This document shows, piece after piece, positions 48,392 to 59,360 of a DNA stretch of 64,000 bases. The DNA comes from Uranotaenia lowii. Lineage: Eukaryota > Arthropoda > Insecta > Diptera > Culicidae. The notes beneath the pieces were generated by a model. It saw nothing but the letters and a program-made list of their open reading frames with translations. It made no database searches and was not told where the DNA came from. The stretch is from NCBI RefSeq assembly GCF_029784155.1, contig NC_073691.1, positions 121,869,474-121,933,473 of the forward strand, given 5' to 3'. The first letter of the stretch is position 1, and every line of letters begins with the position of its first letter. The position numbers and the translations under genes were made by a program.

Positions 48392-48447
48392 AATGTATTG
48401 TCTTGATGTAGGTATATTTTGAAAGAACGAGAAAATCAGGTGGGCTA

Positions 48448-48504
48448 AAGGGTGCCTTATCGGAATAGCGCACGGCACCCTTTCAAATAAACGAATATCA
48501 AATC
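48448..48504 (+). mobile_element. 57-bp stub of a second non-LTR element with 15-bp target duplication
   Basis: AAATCAGGTGGGCTA at 48433-48447 is repeated exactly at 48505-48519. Between them is a hairpin (AGGGTGCC ... GGCACCCT) followed by AAATAAACGAATATCAAATC, a tail with a CAAAT-type repeat. This is the pattern of an extremely 5'-truncated retrotransposon whose 3' UTR hairpin and tail survive. Confidence 0.85.
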
Positions 48505-48524
48505 AAATCAGGTGGGCTAGTTTA

Positions 48525-48755
48525 CTTACAGGTATTCCGGCATCCGTGTATATACCTGGCCAGCTGTCAACTGACTGAACATTCTCATTATATAGTCAGT
48601 TATATGTGTAAACACATTTTACCTGTCGGCCACTTATGGGATTTGCACCCAAAAGTATTCTTGTCAATACCGGAAATCGAACCCAGTACGCTTGGCATAC
48701 CAAAACCAGACTCGCGCCAGCCTATCCGCTAGATCACATCGGCGCTCTTGGCGGA
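48525..48755 (-). mobile_element. tRNA-derived SINE, minus strand
   Basis: On the minus strand the head reads GCGCCGATGTGATCTAGCGG, with A-box-like TCTAGCGGATAGG and a B-box GGGTTCGATTTCC (48671-48683), spaced as in tRNA. The anticodon-loop region is not maintained. A non-tRNA body follows to about 48525. No target duplication was identified. It lies immediately left of the mariner element at 48775. Confidence 0.75.
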
Positions 48756-48885
48756 AAAAGTATTGATAGGTATAAAGTCTGTTTCATATAGAATCTGGTC
48801 GCGTTTTTTCATTTACTGCAGCGCCCCTAGTTGTCACATCGCGAATCTATTGACAGTGTTTTGATCCGGTTGGTTTGTTTACTTA

Positions 48886-49073
48886 AGCCTAGTCCACACT
48901 AGGCAACTTGGACTGCGATTTCGGTTGCTGAGACTTGTTTATGTTTACATCTTGGCTGCTGAAGGTCTCCCATACTTCTCGGGAGACTTGAGACGAGACG
49001 AGATACAAATGTAAACAAAAACAAGTCTCAGCAACCGAGATCGCAGTCCAAGTTGCCTAGTGTGGACTAGGCT
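48886..49073. mobile_element. Palindromic 188-bp MITE nested in mariner, TTA target duplication
   Basis: Nearly perfect inverted arms from AGCCTAGTCCACACTAGG to CCTAGTGTGGACTAGGCT, flanked by TTA (48883-48885 and 49074-49076). The 3-bp TTA duplication is what PIF/Harbinger transposases leave. It sits between the mariner TIR and its start codon, so it inserted after the mariner. A partial relative is at 46291. Confidence 0.92.
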
Positions 49074-49126
49074 TTAGTGGTGAAAATTTCATCAAGATTG
49101 AAGCAGTCAGTCAAAATTTATCGACG

Positions 49127-49960
49127 ATGGAACGCAAAAGGCGAGAGAAAATTCTGCACACTCACGTAGAGAAACCGACGTGGTCAGGGGTAAAGATCGC
49201 GAAATTCCTGAAATATCCTAAATAGACTGTGAATTCGGTGCTACAACGTTACCGGGAGACTCTTACGGTGGATCGAGCAAAACAAACCAGGCGTGAAAGT
49301 GGAATATATGACCGGAAGCTGCGAGCAAAGGTAATTCGATCAGTTCACAATAATCCTGGAATCTCCTTTCGTGATTTGGCGAAAAAGTTCAAGACGAACC
49401 ACAGTACAACTCGACGAATTTGTTTGCGAGAAGGCTTGCGGTGTATCATGCAAGCAAACACCCCAACAGGACGCTGAAACAAAACCTCAGATAAATTGGC
49501 TCGTAAGTTGATGATTTGGCAAGGGATCTGTAGTTGTGGGAAGAAGACTAAGATTTCCATCACTGGGGACACAATGAATGGAAATGTTTACAAAGAAGAA
49601 TGTCTCCAGAAGAGGGGTTTGCCATTCATTCGGTATCACATAGGTCCGGTGAAGTTCTGGCCGGACCTGGCAAGCTGCCACTACAGCCGGGATGTCGTTA
49701 AGTGGTATAAAGAGAACAAAATCGATTTTGTTGAAAAAAGTATCAATCCACCAAACTGTCCGGATTTTCGTCCCATCGAGAAATATTGGGCAATAGTTAA
49801 GGGCAAACTGAAGAAATGTGGTAGAACTACGAAAAAACCCGTTCAAATGGAAAAGTGGTGGAACAAGATGGCGAATGAGGTTACCAGCAATACTATGCAG
49901 AAAATGATGGGTGGTATCACAAAAAAAGTTCGAAAATTCATCCGAAAAGCTGACGAATGA
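49127..49960 (+). pseudogene. mariner DD37E transposase, internally deleted
   Basis: The frame starts MERKRREKILHTHVEKPTWS, meets a TAG near 49223 and continues through a helix-turn-helix (GISFRDLAKKFKTNHSTTRR). A frameshift follows near 49455 (SKHPNRTLKQNL in the new frame). Then it jumps to DKLARKLMIWQGICSCGKKT: relatives have roughly 70-90 residues between, including the first catalytic Asp, so that Asp is lost. The second Asp (FWPDLASCHYS, about 49667) and the Glu (RPIEKYWA, about 49780) are separated by 37 residues. It ends at a TGA at 49958. At least one stop, one frameshift and one deletion make it inactive. Confidence 0.92.
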
Positions 49961-50210
49961 TTTTGATGTATTTTTTTTTTCCTTAAAGTGCAATAAAAAC
50001 CCTACAAAATTACATTTTTACTTTTGTTGTACGTTATTTCTTTGAGGAGAAATGATCTATTTTATCCGACCAGATTCTATGTGAAACAGACTTTATATGT
50101 ACAAAGAGTCGGTATGTTTAGTGTTAATGATGCTTTGCGCAGCACTGGATTGCCTGGATTGGATCCATCGTGTATATATTTATGCATTTAGGCAGAAGTA
50201 CATTGCCAGG

Positions 50211-52672
50211 TGGGGGGGGGGGGGTAGGGTCTAACACTTTCAAAAAATCGATTTTTTTATTTTTTTATTTTCTTATTGTAAAACATTTCAAGAATGTTGT
50301 GTCAAATTTTCAAGTCAATTGAAGCAAAACTGTAGAAAATATAGGCCTTTATCTCCTCCTATCTAATACTGCAAGAAAGCAAGAACAGAAACTTCAAACG
50401 CGTTTTTCTCGAAAGCACATTTTTAAGGTCCGTGGACATCGTCATTTTAAAACTACTAATCCGATTCTTTTCAAATTTGGAACATATTTTCTACATATAA
50501 AATACCAGACCCCAACGTAGTAAACAAATATTCAATCAGGTAAATTGGATTTTTCATGATGGAATGTACTTTCTCTACTGCCAGACAACTAAAAAAAAAT
50601 CTTCCGAACTCAGAGTTCGGCTAAGAGCAATGCCGGCGGGAAGTCTGCGGAATCAACTTAACGTGACTATACCCTTCCCCTGTACGGTTAGACGTGTCCG
50701 AATGATAAAATGCCTCTTAAAACGATGATTTTTATTGGACGGCTTAAAACTTTCTTAATAAAATATGACTTGGAAGAAAAATAATGGAGATCCCCGTTAG
50801 CAATGTTTGTAGGGGATAAAAACGCCCAGGCGATAAAATCCCAAAAAAATCATGCGTTGTTTGAAATTTCAATCCTGTCATGATCTCCTAATTTAGATGA
50901 CTGAGTTTTTCAAAAGTTCACATTCACGAGGAAGAAATTGGAGTGACTTTTTTTCGACAGTCAGTCACAGATTACTATTCTGACTGATTGGGCGCAATGA
51001 TGGAAACGTGAAACGTAGATATTGAAAGGAAAATTATTTCACTTTCATCCAAGCATGTCAACAGTTTTGAGCACTAGTGATGCCCCTTTAGGGATGTGAC
51101 GTGAATTCTTTCAGTTTAATCAGATCAGGGTAGTGAACTGAATTCATTTAAAAATATTTCAAATTATTATAAATCATGTAATTTCAATTTTATGTACACC
51201 TTTTTAAGTGATATTTTGCTATTCCAACTTGTATTATAAAATTTTACAGGAAATCAAAATGTTTTTGTTCGCTTCTTTAAACAACTCCATTCAATATAAA
51301 CCAGTTTTTTTTCTACACAATTAAGCAAAACGTAAATGTTTAAAAAAAATTCTAAACACATTTTAATTTTTTTTTACGTTGTTAACATTTACATTGGTTG
51401 AAATGATTTTCAAAATAATATGTCAAACATGTTAAAAATTGTTTCTATCCTATTTTGTCTATTGGTTTTTGTAACCGTTAGGCCGAATATTCGGCTCACC
51501 GAATGGGCCGAATATTTCTTTTTTAAATTAATAAAATAACAGACTTTTCAAATTTTTCAAATACTTTTTGTAAGTTTATAAGACAACCAAAAGTAAAATT
51601 GAAAAAGCTACACATTCAGCAAAAACTTTTGGATTTAAGTAAACATCTTAGGTGTATCCGTGTATTTTTTCACTGTAAATAACTTTATTCTTCGAGTACT
51701 ATTATTCCAGATTTTTTTATATACATATATCCAGGCTTGATTATTCCTGCCTTTTAAATATTTCTGAAAATTTTGTGGTATAAAGAAAAGTATCCTTTTC
51801 AAATAAAAAAGAGGTAAGATGTAAAAAGTGTTATTTTATTTTTCATATGTTCAAAATAGCTTAACTCTATTATGGGGTTTAGAGGGGGGATTGGACAGGA
51901 CATCAAACGATCGGAAGACTGATATACAATGGATTGTGGGTTCAAGCCAGCCGGAGTATCTCGACAAATTTAGAATAATGAGTAGGTTTCTTTCGAACCT
52001 TTTCAAAATTCTTCATTTGTTTCGAACAGTTGGAAGGGAGTGAGATGAGTCAAACCTGTCCCAAGCCAGTGGTAACGGACCCCTTGGTTGTTCTGCAAAT
52101 ATTGTTTATGAGTTAAGCATGAACAATATTTGAATATGCGATCGAGACTTCCCGTACCGCCTCGGGTCGAAAGACTTATCAGCCACTGGTGGGATTTCAT
52201 ACATACATACATACATACATAAAATACCGGACCCCAACGTTTTTCTTTTTTGTTTTATTTTTTTACTTTGGGGAGATTTTACAGGTGAAAAATGGCGGAT
52301 TTTTTCGTGAAAAATCATAGTTTTTACTTCAAACAGCCACAAAAATTTAATAAAAAAAATTTTAAGTTAAATTAATAACGTTGGGGTCCAGAAAAACATC
52401 TATTAAAAATATTTTGCTCTGATTTTTTGACTTCAGATGATTCTGTGCTGAGATACAGTGTCCACCGCAAATCCTGTTTTTTAAAAGGCATCCTCGAAAG
52501 TGCTCCCTCACCGGCTCATTTTTCAATATTTTTCTACGAAAAAATGACTAAATGTTCTTTTAACAATGCTTTGTATAATGCAAAAAATTTGTTTGTTTGA
52601 ACGATAACTCTAGAAAGAAATCGTGAAAATGGTTTTTTTTACCCGTTAGACCCTACCCCCCCCCCCCCCTCC
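50211..52672. mobile_element. 2.46-kb element with G/C-tract ends and diverged 300-bp inverted repeats
   Basis: The left end is a G-tract followed by GGGTAGGGTCTAACAC; the right end is GTTAGACCCTACCCCC and a C-tract. Both arms lead inward to GACCCCAACGT (about 50509 and, inverted, 52382). An extra CCGGACCCCAACG at 52223 marks a direct repeat of about 20 bp with the left copy, suggesting that 50522-52220 was itself inserted. No transposase is visible. Confidence 0.65.
51880..52221 (+). mobile_element. Probable retroelement 3' end with CATA tail
   Basis: GC-richer sequence (CTTCCCGTACCGCCTCGGGT) runs into a CATA tetranucleotide tail at 52198-52220. The tail abuts AAAATACCGGACCCCAACG, a near repeat of 50499-50519 (AAAATACCAGACCCCAACG). 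This fits a retroelement insertion with a target duplication of about 20 bp, but the 5' limit is uncertain. Confidence 0.5.
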
Positions 52673-52879
52673 CTTAAGTTAAAGAATACTTGATCCTTTA
52701 CTTTCATTGTGCCCTGACCCTTGGCAAAAATTTATCAAAATCCAAAGATATAATGTCCTTTGACTATTTTTGGGCATACAAGTTCTCATTTTACAGTTTG
52801 TAAATATCAGACAAAGTCCCTTATAATCAAAGAGAAGATTTGAAGAACCTCTTAGCTGAATGAAACTATAATGCCAAAC

Positions 52880-53060
52880 AAGTCGATGATTCCTTTGAAT
52901 TCTGACACAGTATTTGAAAGACCCAAATACTCATATTTCACTAGCTACTTGCTAGCATCCTCAATGGGTTATCGACTGAGGATGCTAGCGAGTAGCTAGT
53001 GAAATACTAGTATTTGGGTCTTTCAAATACTGTGGCTGAATCCAAAGGAATTATCGACTT
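52880..53060. repeat. 181-bp palindrome
   Basis: The arms AAGTCGATGATTCCTTTGAA and the inverted TTCAGCC-variant copy run to GTATTTGAAAGACCCAAATA and CACTAGCTACT(T/C)GCTAGCAT, with a loop near 52970. A few mismatches separate the arms. It lies in a larger insertion bounded by ATCAGACAAAGT repeats. Confidence 0.9.
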
Positions 53061-53110
53061 CTTTGAAATTATCAGACAAAGTGAATTCTAAAAGTTTGTT
53101 TACTACCCTA

Positions 53111-53344
53111 CTGCCGTAATGTGCCGAAGTGACGTATATGCCATTTCCAGATCTCGTCATTAAGAGTGTCTTTCTCCCTTCCCCCACTTTCCACTTCTCC
53201 GGGACCCCTCATAAATGTGATCTGTATACAGTATCACATTTCATGATTAGTCATGGAGAAGTGGAAAGTGGGGGAAGGGAGAAAGACACTCTTAATGACG
53301 AGATCTGGGAAAGGCATATACGTCACTTCGGCATATCATGGCAG
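53111..53344. mobile_element. 234-bp palindromic MITE with CCTA target duplication
   Basis: The ends are CTGCCGTAATGTGCCGAAGT and its inverted near-copy; long arms include TTTCTCCCTTCCCCCACTTT. CCTA flanks both sides (53107-53110 and 53345-53348). The related element at 29067-29996 lacks this sequence, confirming the insertion. The frame at 53129-53368 is a by-product. Confidence 0.9.
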
Positions 53345-53510
53345 CCTAGAGTTATTGCATACTTTTAGGCGCAGTTTTCTAGTTTTTAGATACATACATT
53401 CAGAAGAAAAACACCTCTTTTTGGATTAATTATACCCATAACATACATTTTGAAAAACTTTTTCTACAAATAATTATGTTTTTACTATAACCTTAAAAAT
53501 AAATAGTTAT

Positions 53511-56245
53511 AAAGTTCATGTTATACACTAACGATTGACGTATCATGTATCTTTGAACAACATTTTAGTTTTTCAATGAATTTTGCAAACGTTGAGATAA
53601 AATCCGGGCAATCTACGGGCTTTTTTCCTCCATAACAACAGACACAAACTGGCCTAGGACTCAGCTCCCAAACATGTCCGATTGCCGAGCGTGTCCGATT
53701 AAAAATCGTACGATTAACGAGCGAGTACTGTACAAATTTAAAACAATAGTCAACAATGACACCTATGTATATCCCTTTTTTGCCAGATTCCTTTAAAATG
53801 TAGACGGAAAAAAACTTCAGAAAAAATCCATATCTCCAGCTGTCATGATGGTTAATGTATTCCCGCAATATGCATATTTCCCCATAACCATCTAAAGTTT
53901 AAAGTTTCGCATTCCTCCCGATTTTCCATTTTGTCAGAGTGCAAAAGTATAAAGATGGAAAATGCACACGAGCTTCACTTTCCACCAACTGTTTCACGTC
54001 GTCTGTCTCTACTGCTCTATCTCACTCTCTGCTATCTCGTTCGCTCGTTTTGTCGTTCCTCTGCAATGCACCGATTGCCAAATTGCTTTTTGTGAAACTT
54101 ATGCTTCAAACTTAGTTGGTTGGTACTCTACCACTAGTATAATCCAAATATTTATCACACTCGCTTCGTTTGCCATTTGTTTTGCAGAGAGATTTTTTTG
54201 CAATTGTGCCATAGTTTTTGCCTTAGCTTTTTTCAGACGAACGACATTGCAAGAGTGTTTTTCAATGCCAATTCACGGCAAAATGTTGTAGGCAGCAAAT
54301 TGTCCCAACGTTTCTCTTGGTATAAATTCAAGTCTATTTGAAAATCTTAAAATACATGGGAAACACGTTTAGACATATTGTTTGAAGACAACAATAAATT
54401 TAAAAAAAACTATGGAATGCAATGGAATTTACAATACGTTTTATTCCACACATTTATTCTTGAAATTTAAAAAAAAACACTCCCTCAGCTTTGCAATCGA
54501 CAAACGAAGGGTGGTTTAAATTCAAAACTTTTCCCCCTGATGAATATTTGATTAGGTGGCCATCGTTTCTTTTTTTTTCTCTCCGATGACTTGGTGCACT
54601 CAAGTCGCTTTCTTGTGAAATTGCAGCTTCAAGGGAAGCACACGAAATGAAGAAATTTTTTTTCAGAAGATTTGTACGAAAAGTGCAATGGTGACGATAA
54701 GAAGCGGGCGAAGTAAAAAGTCTAATAAATAAGTAGCTCCGGACAGTTATTGAGACTGGGATAAACGGTTGAACGAATTGTTTTCAAGTGCTTTTAAAGT
54801 GATCGGTATTCAGCTATTCAAAAATACGTTGGATAGATTGAAGGAATGATTCCATTTTTTTGGTATAAAAAACAAACAACACTGAAGGTAACCACTTTTA
54901 CTTAAGTATTTTGGCGCAGGGGAAAATGGGGATACTTGATCCCATTTCCTTATTTTTTGTCATATCTTTTTTTTTTAAATCAGAAACTCTTTTTTTTATT
55001 CAAAATTTTATGCTCTTAAAATTAAAAAAAAAATCCCGTACATGAACTAGAACCATTTTCGTAGAGCGATTTTGTGCTTTCTTCTATTGCAAGGATATTT
55101 GATACATCATTCAGGGACGCTTCAACTTTGTTAAAAATCAAGCAAATTGAGAGATCAAAGGTAGACTGACGATTTTTTGCCTTATTACCTTCTATTTTTC
55201 AGTTTCAAAGTCTTAGATATAGAGTATTTTATAAGTTTGTCTACAACCCTCTAGTCAAAGCATACTTTCAGGCGAAAATTGATATTTTCAGACAAAATCA
55301 ATATTTTACGTATTTTTAATCAGGAAATCACTGGATGAACAGTAGTTGATGGATAAATATAAGCTATATCGTGTAAAAAAGTTGATCACGATTCATTTAA
55401 TTTAAAAACCTGTCGGTTTCAAATCGACAGATCAATTGAATCCATTGGTAACATTTCAGAAAACTTTTTCTGAACAATTTTAAGAGATAACCTTAACTCT
55501 GAAATTTGGTCAATATGAGGTTCAGGCCTAAACGAGTTTTATATAATTTGATTTATTTATTCATTAAAATAGCATAACTCATATAAAATCTTTGTGTGAA
55601 ATTTCATAATGTTCATGTGTCGCAAACAGCACAGAAATATTTCTTTAGACATATGTGCGGCATATATTTTTTAAATTTAGAGACAAATTGCAAAAATCTA
55701 TATAACCTAACACAAAGCCAAAATGTGTCAATTTTAATGTGTGTAGGTGTGGAAGATCGTTTATAAACATTGAAAATAAAATATGACCGAGTATCGACGC
55801 TTGAAGTTTACCTTATTTAATATTTTCAAATCTTGAAAGATTTTTTAATGAAAAACTGCTTGTTTCCGATTTTCCAAGAATGATATGGTTAGATTTGATG
55901 CATAAGAACTGAGTAAAAAGGAGGAAACCAATTCGTTATTCAATTTCGCATGGGAAACGAGAATAGTAAAATGGCTACCCATTTTTTATCAAAATATTTG
56001 GAATTATCATCGCATACTTTTATTAAGGCTGTTTCAGTGCTATACTTTTAACGAAAACTAGATTGAAATTCGTTTGCAAAGTTATAAATGACAAAATATT
56101 GAAATAAGACAAAGGTTTTGAATGCCCATATCAGGCAGGTTAAATTTTAAACTTTCCATCATTGAAACATTAAATCCACGCTCTAATTACAATCTTACGG
56201 TGAAAATAGAAGAACTTAATATCGATCTCATAAAAATAATGATCT
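53511..56245. other. Mostly AT-rich unassigned DNA with two repeat remnants
   Basis: An AATCGGAC-type end in inverse lies at 53682-53734, and a GGGGATACTTGATCCC end of the 29067 MITE family at 54934-54949. A frame at 53962-54291 has hydrophobic stretches but no recognisable domain. No gene is supported. Confidence 0.4.
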
Positions 56246-57064
56246 CCCGATCCTAAGAGCATATCAAAATAATAGCTCAAACGTATCTCACCAAGATATT
56301 TACATCTGATTCAGTTATAATTAGGTACTAAAAAAATTAGATTTTAAGTTTCTCCAATCTAAATTATATCTTATTCTGATTGACAGACTTGAATGGGGTT
56401 GAGATAATTTTCAATGATAAAGGTTTTGGCCGTTGACTTCGATGTCCGTGTTTCAGAAAAAGTTGTACGTATATCAAAATAAGATATAATCATTTTATTT
56501 AAGGACAATCCGACAAAAATCTTGATCATTGAAAATGAGCTCAACCCCATTCAAGTCTGTCAATCAGAATAAGATATAATTCAGATTGGAGAAACTTAAA
56601 ATTGAAAATTTGTAGTACTTAATTATAACTGAATCAAATGTAAATATCTTGCTGAGATACGCTTGAGTAATTATTTTGATATGCTCTCCTGATCGGGTAC
56701 ATTAATGAGTTTCGCTCAACAGATCCATAAAATTGGATCCAATTTCCAATTCCAAAAATGGAACATGGTTTCAGCAAATAATGTGGTTTATTGACATTCC
56801 ACTAGTAATTTTTTTTGAAGCACTCATATCTTGATAAGTTATAATTTTGATAGGATTTGCTCTGCCCAATATCAAACTATGCTATCTGAACGAGATATAA
56901 TCTTGAAAGGAGCATATCTAAAATTGATATAATTCAGCTATGCTCGTATAGATTTTTTGATATAATTTGAGATATTTTAACATCCTACGAGTACTGAATT
57001 ATAACTCATTTAGATAGAAAAATATCTCATCTTGATATAATTTAGTTTTTCCCTCCTGATCGGG
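56246..57064. mobile_element. CCCGATCAGG MITE, copy 2, with internal inverted duplication
   Basis: An 819-bp element with 2-bp duplication CT (56244-56245 and 57065-57066). Compared with copies 1 and 3, the left 265 bp is present inverted at 56428-56697, ending in an internal CTCCTGATCGGG, and is preceded by a truncated forward copy of the same region (56246-56427). The right half (56698-57064) is normal. The two left segments can form a hairpin of about 180 bp. Confidence 0.87.
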
Positions 57065-57090
57065 CTCTTCTTAATATTCATCTCATAATA

Positions 57091-57903
57091 CCGTCAAACG
57101 AGGCATCATGCAACAGCAGGGTTAGATGCAACATTTGTATTACACAAAAATAGTTTTAAAATAGTGAAATAGTTTTTAAAAGCTTTTGATTCTCATAAAA
57201 AAAATAAAAAAAATCGATGCCTTGAAAAACTTTACCCAGTATGATGGCTTAATGATTTGACCTAGAAACTTTACATTGCTTTTACCAATACTGTTGGTGT
57301 AAAATATTTTTCGGGCAATCACCATTTTTATTAAATAAATATTTTTATAATTCAGTTACCTTTCTGGGGCAAAATGCAACAACATGCAAATCAAAACCAA
57401 ACCTCATGAATCTCGTTTCCATTTGCTGGAGTATGATTGTTTTTATCACGCGTTGGTAAATATTAAAATTTCATCCATCCTAAGATTTATTTTCATGATT
57501 TCGGCTAGTGGAATATTTTTTACAATTTTTTAGCCCTAAATGTATGCAGCTTAATTACGCTTTGTCTACAAAAATATTTTTGACAGAGAAAATTTTAAAT
57601 TTAACTCTAACAAAACCAAAAATTACTACAATTGGTGCTCTATGCGTTAGTACATTACAATTACATCGAAAACAATAAATTTTCAAACGTTTTGATTTGA
57701 TTTTTTATTTATAAAAAAGTTTTCTTAGTAGGGTGTAAATCGAAAGTTTTTGTAAATTTAAAAATAACTTATTTTCTGATTACGTCAAATTGATGTCCCA
57801 TCAACCTTAAAACTTCTGATGTACAAATTATGATTATCTGTGGACATTAAGTTTTTAGAAGCCATTGAAGTTTAAAAGTGTTGCATGTTGCCCCAGTTGA
57901 CGG
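57091..57903. mobile_element. TA-flanked MITE with CCGTCAA ends, 813 bp
   Basis: The ends CCGTCAAACGAGGCATCATG and, inverted, CATGTTGCCCCAGTTGACGG make a TIR of about 25 bp, with TA on both sides (57089-57090 and 57904-57905). The inside is AT-rich, with additional GCAAC motifs and no transposase. It lies 26 bp right of the previous MITE. Confidence 0.85.
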
Positions 57904-58093
57904 TATGAAGAAAATATTACCATGAAACATATCTGAAATTTCGAAAAAAATTTAGCTTTGAGGTATGCTCAACATCAGTTTCTCCCATTTTCAATTAAAT
58001 TATAAAAATAAATTGCAAGTGGAAATGAAATATAGTTAAACATTAATATGCGCATTTAGCCAGCCCGGTTCCGGAAATCGACTATTTTGGCTT

Positions 58094-58756
58094 CCCGATC
58101 AGGAGAGCATATCAAAATAATAACTCACACGTATCTCACCAAGATATTTACATATGATTCAGTTATAATTAAGTACTCAAAATTTTTGATTTTAAGTTTC
58201 TCTAATCTGAATTATATCTTATCCTGATTGACAAACTTGAATGGGGTTGAGCTCATATTCATTGATCAAAATTTTTTTCGGATTGTGCTAAAATAAAATG
58301 ATTATATCTTATTTTGATATACGTTCAACTTTTTCTGAAACACGGACATCAAAGTCAACGGCTCAAACCTTACATTAACGAGTTTCGCTCAACAGATTCA
58401 TAAAATTGAGTCAAATTTTTGGGAAACCAAAAATGGGGCATGGTTTTATCAAATAATGTGGTTCCACTAGACCTTCCACTAGAAAATTTTCTCGAAGCAC
58501 TCATATCTTGATAAGTTATAATTTTGATATAATTTGTTCTGTCCAATATCAAACTATGCTATCTAAACGAGATATAATCTTGATAGGAGCATATCAAAAA
58601 CTGATATAATTTAGCTATGATCGCATAGATTTTTTGATATAATTTGAGATATTTTAACATCCTACGAGTACTAAATTATAACTCATCCAGATAGGAAAAA
58701 ATTGAATATCAAAATATCTCATCTTGATATAATTTAGTTTTTTTCTTCTGATCGGG
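58094..58756. mobile_element. CCCGATCAGG MITE, copy 3
   Basis: 663 bp with ends CCCGATCAGGAG and TTCTGATCGGG, duplication TT (58092-58093 and 58757-58758). It is collinear with copy 1 at 17202-17862 over its full length. Confidence 0.9.
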
Positions 58757-58758
58757 TT

Positions 58759-59360
58759 CTTTTACTATAAAATTAAAAACTGGAAGAGATTTTAACATAA
58801 AAATTTCTACAATGTATAGAATACAAATGACTGCTCATATGTATATAGTTTTCAGAATTCTATCTGAAAAATAAGAAAATGGGTATTTCCCATAGTATAC
58901 ACATTCAGCCCGCCTCTCCTCTATTACACGAAATCAAATCTCATGATTTGGGGTTACTTTGATCAGCATGGTTTTGAAGTCTCTCAACATATTCAAAATT
59001 ATTGTTTTGGTGCTTTTTAACAAAGAAGGTAAAAATAGGTTATTCTCCTTTGTCTTGTGATAGGATATGGGATTTGAATTATTTAGTTTCCTTCAAACAT
59101 ATGCACACAGCAAAAATTATTTCCTGTAAAATTACGCAAATGTCCTGTAACAAAAAGGAGCAGGACATTTACCGTAATTTTGCAGGTCAAAAAACAAATT
59201 ACGTGAAATTTAATTTTCAGTGTACAACTTTTTTACAGGACATTTGCTGTAATAATAAATTAATCTTCGTTAAATTTCAAGGAAAACAATTTAAAATTAC
59301 AGGTTTTGTTAATTACAGGTTGATTTATTTTAAAGGTTGCAGTTTCAGTGACACGTAATA
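58759..59360. other. Unassigned; possible short inverted elements with TCCTGTAA motifs
   Basis: Motifs TTTCCTGTAAAATTAC, ATGTCCTGTAA and GGACATTTGCTGTAA alternate orientation at 59120-59260, suggesting a small palindromic element. The frame at 59002-59358 overlaps them and ends at the next element; it is not supported as a gene. Confidence 0.35.

Larger units (their letters stand above)
48775..50093 (+). mobile_element. mariner element of the DD37E lineage, degenerate
   Basis: TIRs AAGTCTGTTTCATATAGAAT (continuing CTGGTCG) and the inverted copy ending GTGAAACAGACTT are bounded by TA at 48773-48774 and 50094-50095. Length is 1319 bp, including a nested 188-bp palindromic MITE near the left end. 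The transposase has a DD37E-spaced catalytic end, a lineage known from mosquitoes. The gene is inactivated. Confidence 0.93.
52690..53510. mobile_element. Degenerate inverted copy of the 29067-29996 MITE with palindromes inside
   Basis: In inverse order the segment matches 29067-29996: TATCAGACAAAGTGAATTCT, TTATTGCATACTTTTAGGCG, and ATACCCATAACATACATTTT correspond to blocks at 29650, 29600 and 29420. It is interrupted by the palindromes at 52880-53060 and 53111-53344, which are absent from the other copy. ATCAGACAAAGT occurs on both sides of the first insertion (about 52808 and 53072). Confidence 0.7.

Noticed and set aside
48671..48750. Functional tRNA gene on the minus strand
   Set aside because: A- and B-box motifs exist but stems and anticodon loop are not maintained and a SINE body follows.
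53962..54291. Possible small membrane protein
   Set aside because: Hydrophobic text in an AT/T-rich frame is expected by chance; no other support.
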